Origin: Isoetes engelmannii
Taxonomy: Eukaryota > Streptophyta > Lycopodiopsida > Isoetales > Isoetaceae
Direction: 5' to 3'
NCBI GenBank assembly: GCA_011763485.2
Contig: JAANSK020276269.1
Location: 1-20,864, forward strand
Length of the DNA: 20,864 bases
This document shows positions 19,140 to 20,864 of the stretch, piece after piece. The translations under genes and the position numbers were made by a program. Numbering within the stretch: the stretch's first letter is position 1; the number at the start of each line of letters is the position of its first letter. The notes beneath the pieces were generated by a model, which made no database searches, was not told the DNA's origin, and worked only from the letters and a program-made list of their open reading frames with translations.

Positions 19140-20622
19140 TTAATATAATTTCTTTTTCCATTTGAGACTTGTTCCAAATAATAAGTGTTTTTCATCATAA
19201 GAACATCGCATAACATATTTGTTCAGAGTAAAAAAAATGATGTAGATATGACTATTTTAATACTCTAACTTAAAGGTCCAAATTACATTATCCTTATATG
19301 GCAATGATGGATGCAAATTGAACCCTAAATCTCTCTTCCTTTCTCTCGCTAATTATCCATTTGAATGTTGAATATAATCAAGGTGGAAGTTGTACTCTTA
19401 ATAATCATTGCCACTGTGGTTGGTTTTCTCTACGCGGATGGTTATTCCGAAGTCTGCCAGCCCCTCTTCCCCCAACTAAAGTTACGTACCAGGGGCCATT
19501 CCTCCAAACACTGTTTGGCATTGTTTGTAAGTACTTGAGTCTGCATCATCTAGTACTAGAACCCCAATATTTTGTACTTATCAATTGTTTTCTTCCATAA
19601 TTTTTTTGGCCTAGGTGGTATTTCGTTGATAGTTGTCGCTATGGTTCGTAAGAACAATACGTGATAGGATGAAGGTGGGTATATTCATAATCTACAATTG
19701 AATAGATGTATAAGAGGGTGATTTTGAAACAGAACTCTCGTATACAATGGGTTTTTTGCCAACTTGGGCATAATGCAGATGGCATATCCACCTATAATAT
19801 AGGCGAGCCCCCCCGGAGGCTACCATCCCAATGGGCGTAACACATGGAGTGTTACAGCTGCCTTGGCAAGGCAGTTTTTTGGTATGGTTCAAAGATGCCC
19901 CAAACACCATTTATAGTGCTCCTCGAGCAAATATGTAGCACAATAACAGCGGGGTTCCTTTGTATTTTTGTACACTTTTTAATATGGTTTTGCTACGATT
20001 TAGTGGTGTATTTCATGGGATATACTAATCCGTACATCTAAAGCGCACATACACGCATTTTAATTTTTGTGGTATTTTAAAATAGTTATAGCCTGGTTTA
20101 ATTGCATTAAGTGTATTTATTTTTTAAGCACATGTAGACATCGAGCTGCTGATCATTATAGTTTGAAGTTGGGTTCGTCAAAGTTTGGAGCTCCGAAGCA
20201 GCTTAGGCCTATTGTGGCTCCTTCTTGGGCGTATCTAGCAAACTTCTATCAGAAGGAGGTAGAATGAAGATAGAGCAACAAGCATGTGTTGGCATATTTC
20301 TGGATTATATATGAGATGGCGCTCGCACATGTTGCATTTAATCATTCAATGTGTTTCGAGGTATTCTTGTTGTCTGGAAGCAGAACAAAGATTTGGAATG
20401 CAGGGACTAAAATAGTGTTGTTTCTTGCTTGTTCGTTGATCATCTGTCCGGCTATGGCTATGCTATGGTACACCATTTCTAACAAAAAGTGTGCCTCTTT
20501 GACAACGTGATGGCTTTGCTGCTAGAGGTCTTGATCAACCATTTCCATTCTGTATAGATAATGCTGATGCTTCAACACTGGATTAGATGTGTTAGTGGGC
20601 ATAAGTTTTATCTGCCAAAGCC
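19140..20622. other. Mostly unassigned sequence after the kinase relic
   Basis: Apart from the signal-peptide exon candidate, I recognise no gene. Several frames of 60-80 codons exist. The plus-strand end of the 20067-20267 frame (SLKLGSSKFGAPKQLRPIV) and a hydrophobic frame at 20286-20510 look somewhat protein-like but match no family I know. Confidence 0.35.
19365..19526 (+). CDS. Candidate first exon with signal peptide
   Basis: ATG at 19365 opens 54 codons that end exactly at a strong 5' splice site (TTT/GTAAGT, donor 19527). The protein begins MLNIIKVE, followed by a strongly hydrophobic VVLLIIIATVVGFLYA, a typical signal peptide or anchor with a plausible cleavage after YADG. A charged, Cys-containing segment follows (YSEVCQPLFPQLKLRTRG). 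A pyrimidine-rich leader (TCTCTCTTCCTTTCTCTC) lies just upstream. I could not find a following exon in phase, so this may be a gene start or chance. Family unknown. Confidence 0.35.
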
Positions 20623-20864
20623 ATGAAACTCACGCTTAGACGAGAATACGAATATGGTGGTGATGGTAAAGGTGGCCTTCTTGGTTATTGCGAGAGACTA
20701 AGAGACGATGAAGGCATTCAAAATCGAATCAATTTCCTTGAGCGGAGCCGCCTTCAATTGTCCCAAGATTGTTTTAACTTAAACCAGCAGCTGTATTTTC
20801 TTTCGTTTCGTTACTCAAACTTAATGAAAGAAAGGAGTGATGCCTATAGCAGAGAAGCTCATTT
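20623..20864 (+). CDS. Partial open frame running off the window, unknown protein
   Basis: From ATG 20623 the frame is open for 80 codons to the window edge, with an in-frame stop upstream at 20602. The start is MKLTLRREYEYGGDGKGG, and the rest is polar and probably helical (INFLERSRLQLSQDCF, then YSNLMKERSDAYSRE), suggestive of a coiled coil. No family is recognised. Nearby kinase relics make a kinase N-terminal region conceivable, but that is speculation. Confidence 0.45.
   Translation, partial: MKLTLRREYEYGGDGKGGLLGYCERLRDDEGIQNRINFLERSRLQLSQDCFNLNQQLYFLSFRYSNLMKERSDAYSREAH

Noticed and set aside
19692-19910. Minus-strand open frame of 72 codons
   Set aside because: It has no recognisable motif and no splice or start support; it may be repeat-derived.

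Overview
This window looks like nuclear DNA of a land plant. The reasons are a VQ-motif protein (an essentially plant family), a multi-exon DUF639 membrane protein (plant family), a plant-type SF3a60 splicing factor, short AT-rich spliceosomal introns and a degraded non-LTR retrotransposon. The LINE does not read like the usual L1 of flowering plants. A fern or another early-branching land plant is my guess, but that is inference.

Layout. (1) 182-557, minus: a VQ-motif gene whose reading frame is broken once. (2) 1420-7515, minus: eleven exons of a DUF639 gene. I rebuilt them by splice sites and their phases all agree, including one GC-AG intron and a C-terminal tandem repeat. (3) 7811-10418, plus: a 5'-truncated, decayed LINE (endonuclease remnant plus reverse transcriptase) with perfect 20-bp target-site duplications. 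It sits inside an upstream DUF639 exon, whose 5' part is at 10439-10704. (4) 10740-14800: a gene-poor, repeat-rich spacer with a cluster of perfect hairpins and palindromes (12578-13145), a 3 x 45 bp minisatellite and a 43-bp tandem duplication. (5) 15653-17131, minus: an intact single-exon CDS for splicing factor SF3a60 (SF3A3), with a probable intron in its 3' UTR. (6) About 17490-17700, minus: a SINE-like element with pol III A/B-box-like motifs. (7) 17859-19139, plus: a decayed protein-kinase gene lacking the catalytic motifs. (8) 19365-19526, plus: a possible first exon with a signal peptide and a strong 5' splice site. (9) 20623-20864, plus: an open reading frame that runs off the window.

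The genes form no pathway; this is an ordinary eukaryotic neighbourhood. I found no clearly new system. The observations most worth a second look are the LINE insertion in a DUF639 exon four bases from its 5' splice site, the GC-AG intron, the DUF639 C-terminal repeat with a relic copy past the stop, and the palindrome cluster near 12.6-13.1 kb.
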